Assembly (NCBI GenBank): GCA_964432595.1
Contig: CAYSOF010000005.1
Span: 124,001-188,000 of the forward strand
Source of the DNA: DASYLJ01 sp964432595
Lineage (GTDB): Bacteria; Desulfobacterota; Binatia; DP-6
Length of the DNA: 64,000 nucleotides
Reading direction: 5' to 3'
Position numbers and translations under genes: made by a program. Positions 1 to 9,056 of this stretch are shown here, in pieces. Each line of letters begins with the position of its first letter. Position 1 is the stretch's first letter. Under the pieces are notes generated by a model that searched no databases, was not told where the DNA came from, and saw nothing but the letters and a program-made list of their open reading frames with translations.

Positions 1-1344
1 TGCATCGTCCTGCGGTGGGACCCGGCGGGCCGCGTGACGTTCCTGAACGTGTGGGGGCAGGCGTTCTTCGGCTGGCCGCTCGACGAGCTGCGCGGCCGCT
101 CGGTGATCGGCACCATCGTCCCGGAGACGGAGACGTCGGGCCGCGACCTCGGCGCGCTGATGGCGGATCTGCTGGCGCATCCCGAACGGCACCAGTCGAA
201 CGAGAACGAGAACATCCGGCGCAACGGGGAGCGCGTCTGGATCACCTGGCGCAATCATCCGGTCGTCGACGGCGAAGGCCGCCTGCGCGAGATCCTGTCG
301 ACCGGCATCGACACCAGCGAGCGCAAGCGGGCCGACGACGCGCTCCGTGAGAGCGAGCGGCGCTACCGCGTCGTCTTCCAGTCGATCCCGGTGGCGCTCA
401 TCGAGCGCGACGCGTCGACGCTGAAGGCGCATCTCGACGATCTGCGTGCGCGCGGCGTGACCGACGTCCGCACCTACCTGCGCTCGCGCCCCGACGAGGT
501 CCGGCACTGCCTGTCCCTCATCCGGACGACGGACCGCAACGCGGCGCTGCTGACGCTCTTCGAGGCCGACGAGCCCGGTCAGGAGCCGGCGCTCATCGAG
601 GCGGAGGCGGCGCTCCTCGAGCCGGCCGCCCCGGAGATCCTGGAGGCCGTCGCCGAGGGCTGGGTGGTGTCGCGCGAGCGCGAGCAGACGGTCCACACGC
701 TGCGCGGCAACACGCGCCGCGTGGTGATGCGCGGGACCGTCGTTCCCGGCTACGAAGACACGCTCTCGCGCGTCATCATCACGCTCGTCGACATCACGGC
801 CCGCAAGGTGGCGGAGGAGGCGCTTCGCACCAGCGCGGAGACGTTCCGGCAGCAGGCGCTGCACGATTCGCTGACCGGGCTCTACAATACGCGGTACCTG
901 TACGAGGCGCTGGCGCAGCTCCTCGCGGACGAATCCCGCCCGACGTCGGTCGTCTTCTTCGACCTCGACCACTTCAAGACGCTGGTCGACACGCACGGCC
1001 ATCTACTCGGCAGCGAGATCATCCAGGAGGTGGCGGCGCGCGTGCGCGGCGTTCTGCAGGAGCCGGCGTTCGCGGTCGCGTACGCCGGCGACGAGTTCGT
1101 CGTGGTGTTACCCGGCACGACCTCGTCCGAAGCCACCGCCGTGGCGACGACCTTGCGCGAGCGCATCGGCACGGGAGCGTACCTCACCGCGCACGGCCTC
1201 GAAGCGCGCGTGAGCGCGAGCTTCGGCGTCGCGACGTTCCCGCACGACGCCGGCGACGTGCGCACGCTGCTCGGGCACGCGGATCGCGCGCTCTTCGACG
1301 CCAAGCGCGACGGTCGCGGCGTCATCCGCACCTGGATGTCCTGA
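1..1344 (+). CDS. PAS-domain diguanylate cyclase (5' end cut off by window edge)
   Basis: The frame is open from base 1, so the start lies outside the window. The first ~100 codons form a PAS fold (FLNVWGQAFFGWPLDELRG, ending in STGIDTSERKRADD). A second PAS-like segment follows (from RYRVVFQSIPVAL, ending in LVDITARKVAEEAL). A GGDEF domain starts near base 845 (LTGLYNTRYL; FFDLDHFK). The signature is AGDEF (bases 1084-1098) rather than GGDEF. No RxxD product-inhibition site is seen just before it (EPAFAVAYAGDEF). Family knowledge: such proteins make cyclic di-GMP, and some AGDEF enzymes are active. Activity here is inferred from intact flanking motifs (DLDHFK, SFGVA). There is no transmembrane segment in the visible part, so it is probably cytosolic unless the missing N-terminus anchors it. 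Confidence 0.88.
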   Translation, partial: CIVLRWDPAGRVTFLNVWGQAFFGWPLDELRGRSVIGTIVPETETSGRDLGALMADLLAHPERHQSNENENIRRNGERVWITWRNHPVVDGEGRLREILSTGIDTSERKRADDALRESERRYRVVFQSIPVALIERDASTLKAHLDDLRARGVTDVRTYLRSRPDEVRHCLSLIRTTDRNAALLTLFEADEPGQEPALIEAEAALLEPAAPEILEAVAEGWVVSREREQTVHTLRGNTRRVVMRGTVVPGYEDTLSRVIITLVDITARKVAEEALRTSAETFRQQALHDSLTGLYNTRYLYEALAQLLADESRPTSVVFFDLDHFKTLVDTHGHLLGSEIIQEVAARVRGVLQEPAFAVAYAGDEFVVVLPGTTSSEATAVATTLRERIGTGAYLTAHGLEARVSASFGVATFPHDAGDVRTLLGHADRALFDAKRDGRGVIRTWMS

Positions 1345-1470
1345 CGGGGATGCCGCGACGTCGCGTCCGCTGTCCCGGACGCGCGTCCTGTGCGGTGGAC
1401 GGCTCCACACGCGCCACACCCACGCCGGCGCACGCCGCGGGCGCGGCGCAGCGTTTGCTCGTGGTCGTCG

Positions 1471-2778
1471 ATGCCGGAATTCAGCGACGACCAGGTCATG
1501 CTTTCCCTCGCCGGCCTCGCGTATCGCGGGTTCCACGAGCCGGGATGGGGCACGGCGCACGATGCCGCCGTCGCCGAGGCGCTCGAGCACGGGCTGCGCA
1601 CGCTGCCGACCGTCGCGGGGCGCTGGGAGCTCGTCTGGGGGCCCGCGACGTATCGCGCGACGTTCAGCGTGATCGACGACGCCATGGCGTACGTCGTGCG
1701 CGACGTGCGCCGCGCCGACCGCTACGCCGTCGTCGTGCGCGGGACCAATCCGGGCTCGGCGTTCGACTGGGCGTTCGGCGATCTCTGGGCGGGCCATCAG
1801 GTCCCGTGGCCGCGCGATGGCGGCGGGGCGCGCATCTCGCTCAGCACGGCGCTCGGGCTCACGCTGCTGCGCCAGCTACGCAGCCGCCCGCTGGAGCGGT
1901 CGACCGTGACGCCGCTCGACGACGAGCCGCCGGCGGCACTGCTCGACCTGCTCGGCCGTGCCGCGCTCGACCCCGTCCGCCGGGCGTTCGCGGCGCTGGT
2001 CGCCGATCTCCTCGCGACGCGCCAGCACCTCGCGCAGGACGTGCGCTCCACGCCCCTCGGCGAGCTCGCCGCCCGCTGGCAGTCGCGCGCCCACACGCTG
2101 ATGTCCACGGTCGTCGCCGAGACGGCGCAGCTGATGGGCGGCCGCGCCGATCTCGCCTTGCTCTCGCTGCTCGAGACGCAGGCGAGCCTTCGCGCGCGGC
2201 TCGGCACGGGGACGTCGATCGAGCAGTTCCTGGCGGGCGCGCAGCCGGCGGAGGTGATCGTCACCGGGCACAGCAAAGGCGGCGCGCTCGCCTCGACGCT
2301 GGCGCTCTGGCTCCACGAGTCACGCCAGACCTGGGCACGGGCCGGCGGCACCGACGTCCACTGCTGGTCGTTCGCGGGCCCGACCGCGGGCAACGGCGCC
2401 TTCGTCTCGCGCTCGAACGGCGCCATCGGGCCGCGGTGCCGTCGCATCGTGAACGCGCTCGACGTGGTCCCGCACGCCTGGACGCTGGACGACCTGCTCG
2501 CGATCGAGCGGCTCTACGATCCGGCGCGCGTCGCGCCGTTGCCCGCGCTGTCCATCCTGGTCGGGATCATCACCGCGGCGACGGCGCACCTCGACTATCG
2601 TCACGTCGGCGCGAAGCTGACGACCCTGCCTGGCCGGCTCGACCCGCGCGCGCCGCTGTTCGTCGAGCAGATGATCCACCAGCACATGCAGGCGTACTGC
2701 GACCTGCTCGACCTCACCCCGCACGGCATCACCGCGCGCTCGTTCTTCGAGCCGCGCCGCCTGCTGCCCGTGCCGTAG
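1471..2778 (+). CDS. Class 3 lipase-like alpha/beta hydrolase
   Basis: The product is about 435 aa when started at ATG 1471 (MPEFSDDQVMLSLAGLAYRG). The frame is open further upstream, but that extension is Arg/Pro-rich and looks untranslated. The N-terminal part resembles fungal-type class 3 lipases (AYVVRDVRRADRYAVVVRGTNP, the strand before the oxyanion region). The nucleophile elbow is GHSKGG (VIVTGHSKGGALASTLALWL), and a candidate acid lies in NALDVVPH. A ~130-residue helical insertion sits between the RGTNP strand and the nucleophile elbow. There is no signal peptide, so it is likely cytosolic. The substrate cannot be deduced. It follows the GGDEF gene on the same strand with a 126-base gap. 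Confidence 0.8.
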   Translation: MPEFSDDQVMLSLAGLAYRGFHEPGWGTAHDAAVAEALEHGLRTLPTVAGRWELVWGPATYRATFSVIDDAMAYVVRDVRRADRYAVVVRGTNPGSAFDWAFGDLWAGHQVPWPRDGGGARISLSTALGLTLLRQLRSRPLERSTVTPLDDEPPAALLDLLGRAALDPVRRAFAALVADLLATRQHLAQDVRSTPLGELAARWQSRAHTLMSTVVAETAQLMGGRADLALLSLLETQASLRARLGTGTSIEQFLAGAQPAEVIVTGHSKGGALASTLALWLHESRQTWARAGGTDVHCWSFAGPTAGNGAFVSRSNGAIGPRCRRIVNALDVVPHAWTLDDLLAIERLYDPARVAPLPALSILVGIITAATAHLDYRHVGAKLTTLPGRLDPRAPLFVEQMIHQHMQAYCDLLDLTPHGITARSFFEPRRLLPVP

Positions 2779-2827
2779 CCACGGTGTGCGGTTGCAGCTC
2801 CGTGCGGTGGGCGGCTAAGCCGCAGGG

Positions 2828-3475
2828 ATGCTCCGTCCCCTCCTGCTCCTGACGATGCTGCTTCCGGCCGCAGCCGCCCACGCGAAGCCGCCGATCGATT
2901 GCGTTCCCGTCGCCTCGGTGGCCTCCGCGCCGGCCACGCTGCTTCCCGATGCCGGCTGTGCCCTCGCCGCCCATCCGCTGGCCACGACGGTGCTGCCCGA
3001 TCTCACCTTCGCGCCGCCCCTCTGCTTCGTCACCACGTTCACCGACCGGCTGCTCGTCGACGGCCGCACGACGGCCGGCTTCGAGATCGTCGCCTACTCC
3101 GGCGTCGCGACGAGTCGGCTCGGCGGCGCGACGCTGGCCGCGTTCCCGGCGCCGCTCCGCGACGCGGACGGGGCGACGCGCCCGCTGATTCCGTTCGCCG
3201 CCGCGACGGTCATCGAGGTCCGCAGCGCGGACCGGGGCACGCTCGTCGGGCAGCTCGTGTCGCGCGACACGGGCTGGGGCGAGCTCGACCTGGCGACGGC
3301 GCTGCCGAGCTTCGCGACGGAACGGCTCGTCGTCACGCACGGCACCGGGCGCCTCTTCGACGGCGTGCGGGGCGAGATCGTGTTCAGCGGCGATCAGTTC
3401 GGCGCCGGCGGCTTCGCCAGCGGGACGCTGTGCGGCCCGCGGCTCCGCCGGCGCGTCGAGAAGCTGTTCCGCTGA
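2828..3475 (+). CDS. Small secreted protein of unknown function
   Basis: The 215-aa product begins MLRPLLLLTMLLPAAAAHA, a classic Sec signal peptide with an AHA cleavage site, so the mature protein is probably periplasmic or outside the cell. The mature part is rich in Val, Thr, Ala and Asp, has four Cys spaced far apart, and looks like a beta sandwich (alternating strands, Gly turns). I do not recognise a family. The start is ATG 2828 after a purine-rich CAGGG. It lies 49 bases after the lipase gene on the same strand and converges with the NorD-like gene, the two stops being about 10 bases apart. Confidence 0.62.
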   Translation: MLRPLLLLTMLLPAAAAHAKPPIDCVPVASVASAPATLLPDAGCALAAHPLATTVLPDLTFAPPLCFVTTFTDRLLVDGRTTAGFEIVAYSGVATSRLGGATLAAFPAPLRDADGATRPLIPFAAATVIEVRSADRGTLVGQLVSRDTGWGELDLATALPSFATERLVVTHGTGRLFDGVRGEIVFSGDQFGAGGFASGTLCGPRLRRRVEKLFR

Positions 3476-3484
3476 CCGCTCGCG

Positions 3485-6439
3485 CTACGCCGCGCGCACG
3501 AGGCGCTGATAGATCTTCGGGAGCTCGCGCGGCAGCGCCGCGACCTGGTCGATGATGAGGTACTGCTGCGGGTCGCACATCTCGCGCAGGTAGTCGTGCC
3601 CCGCGAGGTCGACGGTGATGCAGAAGGGCCGGACGCCCGCCGCCTGCACCTCGCGCAGCGCGACGGCCGTGTCGCGGATGCCGTACACGTGGCTCTGGCG
3701 ATCGGTGCCGTAGTCGAGGTCCTGCGGGAACCCGTCGCTCAGCAGCAGCAGGTGCTTCGACGGCGCCGTCAGGCCGCGCATCTTGCCGAGAACGTGGCGG
3801 AGCGCGGTGCCCATCCGCGTCGAGCCACGCGGCTCGATGCCGCCGATGCGGCTCTGCACCGCGGCGCCGAGCCGCTCGCCGAACGCCTTGATCGGATAGA
3901 CCTCGACGTTGTCACGGCCCTGCCCGGAGAAGCCGTAGATCGCGTACGCGTCGCCGATCTCCTCCAGCGCCGACGCCATGATCACGAGCGCGTCCTTCGC
4001 GATGTCGATGATGCGGTCACCGGCGTCCGCATGCGTCTCGTCCGTCGACGCGCTCATGTCGAGCAGGAAGAGCGTGGCGACGTCGCGCTCCTGGCGCGTG
4101 CGCATGGTGTAGAGCTTCTGCGACGGCGAGCGGCGCGCACGGTGCTCGACGCGCGCCTCGACGACGGCGTTCAGGTCGAATTCCTCGCCATCCTCGAGCC
4201 CGCGCACGGGGCGGTACATCTCGGGACGCACGCGCTGGAAGCAGCGGCGGATCTCCGGCACGAGCGCCGCGTGGCGCGCCAGCGCGCGGTCGAAGAAGAG
4301 GCCCGAGTCGCCCGGGACGTCGATCTCGCGCAGCCGGCACCAGGCGGGCCGGTAGTCGCCGATCTGATGGTCCCACTCGTCGTAGAGGAAGACGGCGGCG
4401 TCGCTGCTCGGCATGCGCAGCGTCGCGGTGCGTCGCGGCGTCGACGGATCGCCGCCGACCTTCGGCGGATCGGGCTGGGCCGCGAGCCGCTTGCCGAGGA
4501 GCTGCGTCACGTAGAGGCCCGCCTGCTCGGCGATCGGGCCGGTGGCCTGCGAGATCTGCATCCCGATGCCGGCCTCGATGAGCCGTTTGAGCTCCTCGGC
4601 CGTCATCGCGTGCCCGCTGCCGGTGTCGTCGTCCAGGTGCTCGTCGACGAGCAGCTCGAGGCGCTCGAGCAGGTCCGCGGGCAGCTCGGGCCGCTCCTCG
4701 TCGCCGTCGCCGCCGGCGCCGATCCGCGGGCCCTCGCCCGCCGGCGGTCCCTCGCCGTCGTCGGCGTCGAGGAGCAGCGAGATCAGCTCGGGCAGCACGG
4801 CACCCGAGATGTCGCGCCGGTCCGCCGGGAACAGGACGGCGAGGCGCTCCGCGACGCGCAGCGCGTCCTCGGCGGTGGCGTCGGACGTCGCCAGCGGCGC
4901 CAGGCTGGGCAGCACCAATGCCGCGGTCCCCGCGATCCATGCCGGGAGATCGCGGACGTCGTCGTCGCGCAGCACCACCGCGAGCACGGCGTCGAAGACC
5001 GATGCCGGCGTCTCGAGCAGCCGCGCGCCCGCCCAGCGTAGATCGGCCGCGAGCCCCGGATAGCGCGCCCCCATCCGGCGCGCGACGCGGAACCCCTCCG
5101 CGAGCAGGAAGAGGTCCTCGAGGACCGGCGGGCGCTCGGCGTCGCGGACGTACGTCGCGACGTCGGGCAGCGTCTCGTACGTGCCGAACTCGCGCCGCCC
5201 CGAGAGCGTCGCGGCCAGCACGCGATAGAGGCGCGCGTTGTCCTCACACGTGTCGAGGCAGTCGATCGCGGTGGGCAGGGCGACCATGCGGCTCCGCGGC
5301 GCGTCCTCGAGCGGCGGCCGCAGCTGGAAGCGCCCGCTCGGGCGCGGCACCGCGGGCTCGCCCGACAGCATGTGCACCAGCTTGCGCAGCCCACCCTGCA
5401 CCTCGTCGAGCGTGACGGCCGTGCCGCTGGCGCGCAGCACGCGCAGGCTCGTGCGCGACACGAGACCGAAGTACGCGACGCCCGCCGCGCGGTTGCGCAG
5501 GCCGACGGCGACGCCGCGCTCCGTCCACACGGCGGCGTGCGCGGCCGTCGTCTCCTCGAAGACGCGCGCCATGGTGCGGAGGAACGCCGGCACGCCGGCC
5601 GGAAAGCGCTCGGCGACGTCGCTCGCCAGCCCGAGCGCGGCGTCGCGCGCGCCCGGCGCCAGCGCCGTCGCGAGCGCACCCAGGATCGGCAGCACCGCGG
5701 CGAGATCGTCGGGCGACGCGCCGGCCGCCGCCCGGCGCATGACGTCGAGCAGCCCGGCACGATGGCGCGGTGCCAGCGCGCGCAGCGCGCCGGGGACGTC
5801 GCGGTACAGCAGCACGCCGAGTGCCGGCGGCAGCGCCGTCGCGCCGGCGAGCCACGCGGACCGCTCGTCGTCGGACCACTGCGCGACCTCCGACGGCAGC
5901 GCGCGGAACGTCGACGGTTCGTCGAGCGCGCCGCGCAGGTGACGCGCCAGCGCGCCCCAGCGCGCGAACTGGTCCGGCGCGAACGTCGTCAGGCCCGCGG
6001 CCGTCGCCGCGAAGAAGGCGTGCGCGGCGCGCTCGCCGCGCCAGCCCGTCTCGGCGCGCAGCCCGATGCCGGCGTCGGCCCAGGCGTCGAGCACCGGCGG
6101 CGCGATGCGGCCGACCATCGACGCGCTGCCTTCGCAGAAGCTCGCGGCGAGGATGCCCGACGTCGCGGCGACGCGGATCGCCGTGCCGGCCCACGCCGCC
6201 AGCGCGTCGGCGTCGCGCGGCGCCTGCAGGTAGGCGAGCACCGCACCGTGCGCGGGCGCCGCCGCTTCGGCGAGCGCCGCCGCCGTGTCGGCCCATGCGG
6301 CGAAGCGGTCACCGAGCGCGCGCCGCGCGGCGGGCGCCGCCGCCTCGAAGGCCTCGGCGACGACGCGCGAGACCTCCGCGAGCCGGCGCTCAGCCCCCAC
6401 GGCCGGAGGCCTACCCGAAGATCGCGGCCGCGACGTCAT
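3485..6439 (-). CDS. VWA-domain protein, NorD/CbbO-type partner of the AAA ATPase
   Basis: This is a large protein of about 984 aa. The last ~200 residues form a von Willebrand A domain with the metal-ion site DMSAST (LFLLDMSASTDETHADAGD) and YAIYGFSGQGRDNVEVYPIKAF, typical of NorD and CbbO. The first ~600 residues are Ala/Leu-rich helices, probably an ARM/HEAT-like scaffold, followed by an acidic linker. Family knowledge: NorD/CbbO proteins act with NorQ/CbbQ AAA ATPases to remodel or load metal into client enzymes such as nitric-oxide reductase and Rubisco. The neighbour at 6411-7259 is such an ATPase. Starts are uncertain: ATG 6439 (29-bp overlap with the ATPase gene) or GTG 6400 just after its stop; neither has a good ribosome site. 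Confidence 0.85.
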   Translation of the reverse strand: MTSRPRSSGRPPAVGAERRLAEVSRVVAEAFEAAAPAARRALGDRFAAWADTAAALAEAAAPAHGAVLAYLQAPRDADALAAWAGTAIRVAATSGILAASFCEGSASMVGRIAPPVLDAWADAGIGLRAETGWRGERAAHAFFAATAAGLTTFAPDQFARWGALARHLRGALDEPSTFRALPSEVAQWSDDERSAWLAGATALPPALGVLLYRDVPGALRALAPRHRAGLLDVMRRAAAGASPDDLAAVLPILGALATALAPGARDAALGLASDVAERFPAGVPAFLRTMARVFEETTAAHAAVWTERGVAVGLRNRAAGVAYFGLVSRTSLRVLRASGTAVTLDEVQGGLRKLVHMLSGEPAVPRPSGRFQLRPPLEDAPRSRMVALPTAIDCLDTCEDNARLYRVLAATLSGRREFGTYETLPDVATYVRDAERPPVLEDLFLLAEGFRVARRMGARYPGLAADLRWAGARLLETPASVFDAVLAVVLRDDDVRDLPAWIAGTAALVLPSLAPLATSDATAEDALRVAERLAVLFPADRRDISGAVLPELISLLLDADDGEGPPAGEGPRIGAGGDGDEERPELPADLLERLELLVDEHLDDDTGSGHAMTAEELKRLIEAGIGMQISQATGPIAEQAGLYVTQLLGKRLAAQPDPPKVGGDPSTPRRTATLRMPSSDAAVFLYDEWDHQIGDYRPAWCRLREIDVPGDSGLFFDRALARHAALVPEIRRCFQRVRPEMYRPVRGLEDGEEFDLNAVVEARVEHRARRSPSQKLYTMRTRQERDVATLFLLDMSASTDETHADAGDRIIDIAKDALVIMASALEEIGDAYAIYGFSGQGRDNVEVYPIKAFGERLGAAVQSRIGGIEPRGSTRMGTALRHVLGKMRGLTAPSKHLLLLSDGFPQDLDYGTDRQSHVYGIRDTAVALREVQAAGVRPFCITVDLAGHDYLREMCDPQQYLIIDQVAALPRELPKIYQRLVRAA

Positions 6440-7259
6440 CGATGGCCCGGGCGCTCTCACCGTCGTCGGTGAGCGCGCGGCTGACGGCCACCATGCAGGC
6501 GCGCCGCGGCGCGACACCCTGGCGGACGAGCTTTGCGGCGTAGACGAGCAGCCGCGTGCTGACGCCTTCGGGCAGGCCGCTCGCGCGCAGATGCCGCACC
6601 TTCTCGCCGAGCGTCGCGAGCCGCATCGCCTGCTCGACGTCGAGACCGCTCTCGTGTGCGATGATCCGCGCCTCGGTGTCGCGCGGCGGATAGGTGAACT
6701 CGAGCGCGACGAAGCGCTGGCGCGTCGACTGCTTCAGGTCCTTCATCACGCTCTGGTAGCCGGGGTTGTACGAGAGCACGAGCAGAAAGTCGGGATGCGC
6801 CTCGAGGATCTCGCCGGTCTTGTCGACGGGCAGGATGCGGCGATGGTCGGTGAGCGGATGGATCAGGACGACGGTGTCCTTGCGTGCCTCGACGACCTCG
6901 TCGAGGTAGCAGACGGCGCCGTGACGGACGGCCCGGGTGAGCGGTCCGTCGATCCAGATCGTCTCGTCGCCCTTGATGAGGTAGCGGCCGATCAGATCGC
7001 TGCCGGTCAGGTCCTCGTGGCAGGCGACGGTGATGAGGTGCCCGGGTACGTGGCCGTTCGTGCCGCTGCGGCGCGGGACGGTGGCGGCCATGTACTCGAT
7101 GAAGCGCGTCTTGCCGCAACCGGTGGGACCCTTCAGCAGCACGGGAAGACGCGCTTCCCACGCGGCCGTGAAGACCTCCACCTCGTCGCCGACCGGCAGA
7201 TAGAACGGGACGTCGTGCACGCGGGGGGCGACAATATTGGCCCGTCCGCGACGACGCAA
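6411..7259 (-). CDS. NorQ/CbbQ-type AAA+ (MoxR) ATPase
   Basis: The product is about 282 aa. Core motifs match CbbQ/NorQ throughout: FYLPVGDEVEVF near the N-terminus, Walker A GPTGCGKT, TVACHEDLTGSDLIGRY, Walker B VCYLDEV, IHPLTDHRRILP and VLSYNPGYQSVMKDLK. Family knowledge: these hexameric ATPases pair with a VWA protein (NorD/CbbO) and activate or load metals into a client complex. The pair is encoded in the usual order, Q then D. No norBC, cbbLS or cbbM gene lies nearby, so the client is unknown. The start is probably TTG 7259; GTG 7220 would leave only three residues before the conserved block. An AT-rich stretch (CAATATTG, about 7230-7238) is unusual for this DNA. The gene starts only 6 bases after the stop of the membrane-protein gene at 7266. 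Confidence 0.9.
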   Translation of the reverse strand: MRRRGRANIVAPRVHDVPFYLPVGDEVEVFTAAWEARLPVLLKGPTGCGKTRFIEYMAATVPRRSGTNGHVPGHLITVACHEDLTGSDLIGRYLIKGDETIWIDGPLTRAVRHGAVCYLDEVVEARKDTVVLIHPLTDHRRILPVDKTGEILEAHPDFLLVLSYNPGYQSVMKDLKQSTRQRFVALEFTYPPRDTEARIIAHESGLDVEQAMRLATLGEKVRHLRASGLPEGVSTRLLVYAAKLVRQGVAPRRACMVAVSRALTDDGESARAIDDVAAAIFG

Positions 7260-7265
7260 CGAGTT

Positions 7266-7790
7266 TCAGGGGACCACGGCGACGACCGCGCGCAGCAGTG
7301 CGAACGCGGCGCGGCCGAACGTCAGCGCCGCCGGCGAGCCGGGACGCGCCTCGCCCTCGGCCGGCTCGACGCGCAGGCCGAGCGCGGACCAGTCCGGCAC
7401 GCGGTCGGCGCTCGGCACCGCCAGCATGAAGCGCAGCTGGGCGCGGTCGCGCGGGGCCATCGGTCCGAAGCCGAGCGTGCGCAGGCCGTCGGCCTCCGTC
7501 ACCTGGATCGGCAGTCGCCGCACCCCGAAGGCCGCGACCACCGGCTTCAGCACCGCACCGTCGAGGGCGGCGGCGTCGAGCCGGATGCCGACGTGCCGCT
7601 GCGGCTCGCTGCCCGTGTTGCCCACTTCGAGGTGATACGTCGCGTAGCACCCGGTCGTCGGCGGGCACATCAGGAGCGGCGGCGGCGCGTCGTAGACCAC
7701 CTCGTGCGCGGGCAGCATCCCCACCGACAGCAGCCCCAGCAGGCCGAGCCCGCCGACGACCCACACGACGGCACGGAGCGCCCGACTCAT
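7266..7790 (-). CDS. Small membrane-anchored protein of unknown function
   Basis: The product is 174 aa. It has an N-terminal transmembrane helix (VVWVVGGLGLLGLLSVGM), an extracytoplasmic beta-rich domain of ~120 residues with two Cys close together (MCPPTTGCYATYHLEVGNTG), and a hydrophobic C-terminal helix. The mid-domain wording (HLEVGNTGSEPQRHVGIRLD) resembles an Ig-like or NEW3-type sandwich; I do not recognise a named family. The ATG overlaps the stop of the upstream GNAT-DUF2071 gene (ATGA at 7787-7790), indicating translational coupling. It precedes the NorQ-type gene, so it may be an envelope component of the same system. That is inference from gene order. Confidence 0.7.
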   Translation of the reverse strand: MSRALRAVVWVVGGLGLLGLLSVGMLPAHEVVYDAPPPLLMCPPTTGCYATYHLEVGNTGSEPQRHVGIRLDAAALDGAVLKPVVAAFGVRRLPIQVTEADGLRTLGFGPMAPRDRAQLRFMLAVPSADRVPDWSALGLRVEPAEGEARPGSPAALTFGRAAFALLRAVVAVVP

Positions 7791-9037
7791 CGCCGTCCGC
7801 CGAGGATCGGTACGCCGCGCCGCACCTCGACCGGCGAGCCTTCGGCGAGGAACGCCGACCGCGGCGGCCCCGACAGCGCGACCGCGAACTCGGGACCGTA
7901 GAGCCGCCCGACGTCGCACGTGAACGCCGCCTCGTCCGCCTGCCATACGCGCCAGGGCGGATGCTCGACGCGGTACTCGACGGTGCCGCCGCGACGTTGC
8001 GCCGCGTAGCCCCAGTAGTGCTCCGCGATGAACGCCTCGGCCGAGCCCGGCCGACACGGGGCGGGCGTGCCGACGGGCCGCAGCCCGATCCGATGCCAGC
8101 GGCCGCGGAACCGCCAGTGGTACGACACCCGCTCGGGCGAGATCTCGTGCCGCATCGGCAGCGCGACGTAGCGCTCGCCGTAGAGGCGCCGCGCGACCGC
8201 GGCGATCGCGCGCCGCGGGACGATCTCCTTCACGAAGCAGACGCCACGCCGCACCTCGGAGCCCATCTCGCGGCGCACGTAGAAGCGCAGGTTCACCTCG
8301 CTGAAGTCGCGGTGAAACGGGATGCCGACACCGAGCACGCGCGTGTCGAGGAAGCGGAAGCCGACCATGCTCACCCACGTTTCGCCCGCGAAGTCGTCGA
8401 GCACCGTCCCGGCCGGCACGCGCGGCCGCAGCACGGCCGCGTCGACGACCCAGTTCAGCATCGCCAGGTGCGACCAGCGCGCGGTGAGGAACACCGGCGC
8501 ACGCGCCGCCGGGCCCGGACCGACGTCGCGGCGCATGACGACGCGGCGGTCGATCGGCACGCCCAGCTGATCCTCGCGCGTGCGCATGCGACGCAGCGCC
8601 GGCCCGAGCTCGTGGCCGTCGAGAACGCGGAACCCCGCCTGGGCATAGAACGGCGCGTTCCACGGCAGATCGCGGAACGTCGACAGCGTGACGGCCGGCA
8701 AGCCTTGCGTACCCGCCCACTCGCACACCGTGTCGACCAGCCGCCGTCCGAGCCCGCGCTTGCCCGCGGACGGGTGGACGTCGAGCTCCTCCAGGTGCGC
8801 CGCGCCGTCGAGCAACGAGACCACCGCGAAGCCGACGGGTCTATCCTGCGCATCCGCCGCGACCCAGATGCGGCCCGCGGCCTGGTGCTCGGTCAGCTCG
8901 TCGAGCGACAGGGTGCGCTCGAGCAGATGGTCGATCAGGCCGAGGCCGGCGAACAGCCTCGCCGCCTCCCGCTCGATCGGAGGCAGCGCCGGCAGGTCGT
9001 CGGCCCGCGCCGTGCGGATGTGGAAGCCGTCGGACAC
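7787..9037 (-). CDS. GNAT acetyltransferase fused to a DUF2071 (YqjF-like) domain
   Basis: The product is 416 aa from GTG 9037; the frame stays open upstream but reads as low-complexity shadow. Residues ~1-165 are a GNAT domain: IRTARADDLPALPPIE at the start, acetyl-CoA loop KRGLGRRLVDTV, and the late motif PWNAPFYAQAGFRVLDG. Residues ~180-415 are DUF2071/YqjF: FLTARWSHLAMLNWVVD, FHRDFSEVNLRFYVRR, HYWGYAAQRRGGTVEYRV. Family knowledge: DUF2071 proteins have a beta-barrel fold of unknown function and are normally separate. The gene is first in a minus-strand operon leading to NorQ/NorD-type genes. Its start codon is only 19 bases from that of the divergent metallo-hydrolase, and no clear ribosome site is visible. 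Confidence 0.82.
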   Translation of the reverse strand: MSDGFHIRTARADDLPALPPIEREAARLFAGLGLIDHLLERTLSLDELTEHQAAGRIWVAADAQDRPVGFAVVSLLDGAAHLEELDVHPSAGKRGLGRRLVDTVCEWAGTQGLPAVTLSTFRDLPWNAPFYAQAGFRVLDGHELGPALRRMRTREDQLGVPIDRRVVMRRDVGPGPAARAPVFLTARWSHLAMLNWVVDAAVLRPRVPAGTVLDDFAGETWVSMVGFRFLDTRVLGVGIPFHRDFSEVNLRFYVRREMGSEVRRGVCFVKEIVPRRAIAAVARRLYGERYVALPMRHEISPERVSYHWRFRGRWHRIGLRPVGTPAPCRPGSAEAFIAEHYWGYAAQRRGGTVEYRVEHPPWRVWQADEAAFTCDVGRLYGPEFAVALSGPPRSAFLAEGSPVEVRRGVPILGGRR

Positions 9038-9056
9038 TTGAGGATTGGGCGCGATC

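Noticed and set aside
3485..7259. Part of a denitrification (nor) gene cluster
   Set aside because: NorQ/NorD-type genes are present but there is no norB, norC or other denitrification gene in the window.
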